A program made the translations under genes and the position numbers. The notes under the pieces were generated by a model. It searched no databases, was not told the DNA's origin, and saw nothing but the letters and a program-made list of their open reading frames with translations. Below are positions 4,623 through 7,134 of a DNA stretch of 7,134 nt, piece by piece; within the stretch, counting starts at the first letter, position 1; each line of letters begins with the position of its first letter. Origin of the DNA: Candidatus Iainarchaeum sp. (GTDB taxonomy: Archaea; Iainarchaeota; Iainarchaeia; Iainarchaeales; JAFGBZ01); contig JACRDJ010000047.1 in NCBI GenBank assembly GCA_016218635.1, forward strand, positions 1-7,134, given 5' to 3'.

Positions 4623-6437
4623 TTACACCTTGTCCTTGATTACCAGTTTGGGCATGATTCCCAGGGCCTTGAGTTCGTCGAGGAGGAGCTTGAACCCATA
4701 ACTCATTTCCACAGGGTATACCTTGGATGAATTGCACAATGGACAGTACTTGCGGTTGCGGATGGTGTCGTTGATGGCGATGATTCCGCAGCTTTCGCAC
4801 ACGAGTTCGGTGACTTTGTCCGAGTCTTCGATGAATTTTTCCTGCAGGAGCATGGCGGCTCCGTGTCCGATGAGGGTCTCCCCTTCCATTTCCCCGAACC
4901 GCAGTCCGCCCTCTTTTTCTTTTCCTTCGGTGGGCTGGCGGGTGAGGATCTGCACGGGGCCCTTGGCACGGGCCTGGATTTTGTGGGCCGTCATGTGGAA
5001 GAGGCGGCGGTACGAGACGACTCCGGTGAAGATTTCGCCTTCAATTCTTTTTCCGCTGACGCCGTCATAAAATATTTCGTTTCCATCCGAACGCAGCCCA
5101 TTTTCCTGCAGTATTTTTTCAATTTCAGGGCGGGGGGTTCCGCTGAACGGGGTTCCATCCATGACTTTTCCCTGCATGGCGGCCGCTTTTCCGCCCAGCA
5201 TTTCAATCAGGTGCCCAATGGTCATACGGGAGGGAATGGAGTGCGGATTAAGGAGGAGATCGGGGCGGATTCCCTGGGAGGTAAACGGCATGTCTTCTTC
5301 CGGAATGACGGCGCCTACGACTCCTTTCTGCCCGTGCTTGGAGGAAAACTTGTCCCCTAATGCCGGAACCATGTCACTGCGCACTTTGGCCTTGATGAGT
5401 TTGCTGCCGCTTTCGGCTTCGGTGAGGAAAATTTTGTCCACGAACCCTTCTTTGCCGCTGCGTACGCCGATGCTGGCTTCGCGGCGTTTTTCTTTTCCCA
5501 GTTCAAATTCGGATATTTCCTCAATGAACCGGGGCGGAGCGGTTTTTCCCAGCAGCACGGTGTTGGATTTCACTTCGGATTCCATGTACGGGGTTCCATC
5601 CGGGGTGAGATTTTTGTATGTTTCTTCCCCCATGAATCCGATAGTTTCAGCATCGGGCACTTCAAAGCGGTCCACCTGTCCGCCGGGATAACGGGTTTCC
5701 TGGGATTCATACGTTCGGAAATAAGCACTGCGGCCCATACACCGTTCAAGCGCTCCGCGGTTGAGCACCACGGCATCCAGCATGTTGAATCCCTTATAGG
5801 GCATGATGGCCACTACCAGGTTCTGAATTTGGGGGCGTTTTTCGAGTTCAAGGAGATCGTTGGTCTTGGTTTTTACGAGTTCCTGCTGGGGATAGTGCAG
5901 GAGATACCCTTCCGTGTCCGTGCGCAAATTGTAATTGATCCCGGGCATTCCCTGGGATTGCTTGAACATTTTGGCCCCGTGCAGTACCTTTCCGCCCATG
6001 TCATATTCCAGGTAGGGGACCATGGAACTGATGACGGAAAGAATGCTGATGCCGTCAATCTCAAGGTGGGTGTGTTCCTTGGTCAGCAGATTTTCGTTTA
6101 CGGCAATGAGGGTGTTCTCTTCCTCTTCCGCGTCCAGATATTCCACAATGCCCTGTTCCACCAGGTCCGCCCAGGCCATCTGTCCGTTCTTTACTTTTTC
6201 CACGTGCGCGGCGGTCAGAAGCGGTTTTCCGTCCTGCACTACAATGACGGGGCGCTGTACGCGGCCGGCATCCGTGTTAATGTACACTTCCTTGGTGTCC
6301 TCGTGGTAGGCCACGTTAAGATTGTTGGAGAGATTGGTTTCCCGGCGTTTCTTGATGAGCTCGCGCGTAAGTTTTTCGGGGCTGGGGTGAAAGCCAATGA
6401 GGCGGCCATTAATGTAAACTTTTGATTTAATTGCCAT
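4623..6437 (-). CDS. rpoB1: DNA-directed RNA polymerase subunit B' (Rpo2C)
   Basis: This 604-residue protein is the C-terminal part of the split second-largest subunit: hybrid-binding region, wall and clamp-side anchor. Landmarks in order: INGRLIGFH (9-17), NVAYHEDTKEVYINTDAGR (41-59), DLVEQGIVEYLDAEEEEN (91-108), HTHLEID (122-128), YNLRTDTEGYLLHYPQ (169-184), FNMLDAVVLN (217-226), RYPGGQVDRFEVP (249-261), the catalytic-centre GDKFSSKHGQKGVVG (361-375), LLLNPHSIPSRMTIGHLIE (394-412), GGLRFGEMEGETLIGHGAA (510-528), and a C-terminal zinc site C547/C550/C565/C568. Two usually near-invariant stretches differ: NMEDA reads NMLDA (Leu220 for Glu; Asp221 kept), and the HNxSPRN stretch after VPY (139-160) is replaced by LEYDMGGKVLHGAK. 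The frame is intact and otherwise well conserved, so these look like real lineage variation. The start at 6437 has AAGGTG 5 nt upstream and is 9 nt from the B'' stop. Confidence 0.98.
   Translation of the reverse strand: MAIKSKVYINGRLIGFHPSPEKLTRELIKKRRETNLSNNLNVAYHEDTKEVYINTDAGRVQRPVIVVQDGKPLLTAAHVEKVKNGQMAWADLVEQGIVEYLDAEEEENTLIAVNENLLTKEHTHLEIDGISILSVISSMVPYLEYDMGGKVLHGAKMFKQSQGMPGINYNLRTDTEGYLLHYPQQELVKTKTNDLLELEKRPQIQNLVVAIMPYKGFNMLDAVVLNRGALERCMGRSAYFRTYESQETRYPGGQVDRFEVPDAETIGFMGEETYKNLTPDGTPYMESEVKSNTVLLGKTAPPRFIEEISEFELGKEKRREASIGVRSGKEGFVDKIFLTEAESGSKLIKAKVRSDMVPALGDKFSSKHGQKGVVGAVIPEEDMPFTSQGIRPDLLLNPHSIPSRMTIGHLIEMLGGKAAAMQGKVMDGTPFSGTPRPEIEKILQENGLRSDGNEIFYDGVSGKRIEGEIFTGVVSYRRLFHMTAHKIQARAKGPVQILTRQPTEGKEKEGGLRFGEMEGETLIGHGAAMLLQEKFIEDSDKVTELVCESCGIIAINDTIRNRKYCPLCNSSKVYPVEMSYGFKLLLDELKALGIMPKLVIKDKV
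4626..4631 (-). promoter_or_regulatory. Shine-Dalgarno site of rpoA1, in the last codons of B'
   Basis: AAGGTG on the minus strand, 6 nt before the ATG at 4619 and directly before the B' stop codon (4625-4623). The arrangement suggests translational coupling of B' and A' and fixes the A' start at MLVKRI. Confidence 0.6.
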
Positions 6438-6442
6438 GCATT

Positions 6443-6448
6443 CACCTT
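6443..6448 (-). promoter_or_regulatory. Shine-Dalgarno site of rpoB1, overlapping the B'' stop codon
   Basis: AAGGTG on the minus strand, 5 nt before the ATG at 6437; its first two A bases belong to the TAA stop of B'' (6449-6447). It fixes the B' start at MAIKSK and suggests coupled translation of the two halves of the B subunit. Confidence 0.6.
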
Positions 6449-7134
6449 ATTCCAGTTTTACGCCCATTTCCTGCAGGGCCTTCTCGACTTCTTTCTCGTC
6501 CGAGTCCACGGTCACCTGGGCCATGAGTGCCAGATTCTTGACCAGTCCGCATTGGGGGCCGTCCGGGGTTTCAATGGGGCAGAGCCGCCCCCAGTGCGTG
6601 CCGTGCACGGAACGGGCTTCGTAGAGTTCTCTGTTTTTGTCCAGCGGGGATTTGACTTTCCGCAGGTCCGTCAGCGGGCTTACGAAATTAATGCGGTCCA
6701 TGAACTTGGACACTCCGCTCGCGCGCCCGATCCAGTTTCCGGTGCTCATGGCGAAGCGGATGCGTTCGCTGATGGCTCCCGGGCGCACGATGGTGGAAAT
6801 GTTGAGTTTGCGCCGGCGGGTTACGGTTCGGTCAATCTGGAACTTCAGGTCCTTGATGAAATATTTGAAGGAGTACCTAAAGAGGTGCTCCATGAGTTTT
6901 CCGCTGAGCTCCAGGCGCTTGTTGGCGTAATGGTCCTTGTCATCTTCCTGGCGCAGGCGGTACACGCGTTCAATGGCCTTGGTGGCCATCATGGCCAGAT
7001 AATAGGCCTTGGCAATGCGGTCCTTTTTGTCCTGGCCGATGTGGGGCAATAAGAATGCGTCAATGACTTCCTGGGCGCGGCGCAGGCGGTACTCTTCCAC
7101 CTGTCCGGGCGCCACAAAGCGTCCGAGCTTGTCC
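6447..7134 (-). CDS. rpoB2: DNA-directed RNA polymerase subunit B'' (Rpo2N), C-terminal part (5' end outside window)
   Basis: The frame is open from the right edge (first full codon 7133-7131) to a TAA at 6449-6447, 228 residues. It begins in mid-protein with DKLGRFVAPGQVEEYRLRR, matching the family's NKLGRFVAPGxxEEYRxRR, so the GTG at 7115 is an internal Val and not a start. Further landmarks: VIDAFLLPHIG, DDKDHYANKRLELSG (64-78 of the visible part; family DDRDHYxNKRLxLAG), the fork/protrusion segment VSPLTDLRKVKSPL, and HGTHWGRLCPIETPDGPQCG (177-196), where the usual ETPEGP is ETPDGP. This is the N-terminal part of the second-largest subunit, forming protrusion and lobe. About 270-300 residues should lie beyond the right edge, followed upstream by rpoH in most archaea. 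The split between B'' and B' is typical of many euryarchaeal and some DPANN genomes. Confidence 0.96.
   Translation of the reverse strand, partial: DKLGRFVAPGQVEEYRLRRAQEVIDAFLLPHIGQDKKDRIAKAYYLAMMATKAIERVYRLRQEDDKDHYANKRLELSGKLMEHLFRYSFKYFIKDLKFQIDRTVTRRRKLNISTIVRPGAISERIRFAMSTGNWIGRASGVSKFMDRINFVSPLTDLRKVKSPLDKNRELYEARSVHGTHWGRLCPIETPDGPQCGLVKNLALMAQVTVDSDEKEVEKALQEMGVKLE

Noticed and set aside
7113..7115. GTG as a possible start of B''
   Set aside because: The frame continues upstream with conserved DKLGRF, so this is an internal Val; the true start is outside the window.

Overview
The window is almost entirely one minus-strand block of the archaeal RNA polymerase / ribosomal-protein operon, read from high to low coordinates: RNA polymerase B'' (3' part only) > B' > A' > A'' > ribosomal protein L30e. 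The split of both large subunits (B''/B' and A'/A''), the L30e neighbour and the protein sequences all point to an archaeon. Several normally conserved motifs of the polymerase active centre are altered, and no nusA gene sits between L30e and the start of the next gene. Together these suggest a divergent lineage, possibly DPANN (Woesearchaeota/Pacearchaeota-like). That placement is an impression and could not be tested here.

Layout. 7134-6447: C-terminal part of B''. 6437-4623: B'. 4619-2004: A'. 2001-796: A''. 781-416: L30e. The intergenic gaps are 9, 3, 2 and 14 nt. The Shine-Dalgarno-like motifs for B', A' and A'' overlap or lie inside the end of the upstream gene, so the genes are probably co-transcribed and translationally coupled. 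B'', B', A' and A'' together form the catalytic core, and L30e is a large-subunit ribosomal protein.

The left 345 bases are the anomaly. After a 70-nt gap with a TATA-like element, a new gene starts at 345 and looks like the N-terminus of ribosomal protein S12, the expected next member of this operon. It keeps only about 20 codons. At roughly 280-300, in an A-rich tract, the sequence changes to a lower-GC segment (39% GC by hand count over 1-300, against 54% over 3001-3300). In the -1 frame this segment encodes the C-terminal (DUF4143) region of an archaeal AAA+ ATPase without its ATPase domain, running off the left edge. It is either a real rearrangement inside rps12 or an assembly mis-join. 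This junction and the active-centre substitutions are the main points worth a second look. I found no tRNA, rRNA, CRISPR array or recognisable insertion sequence.
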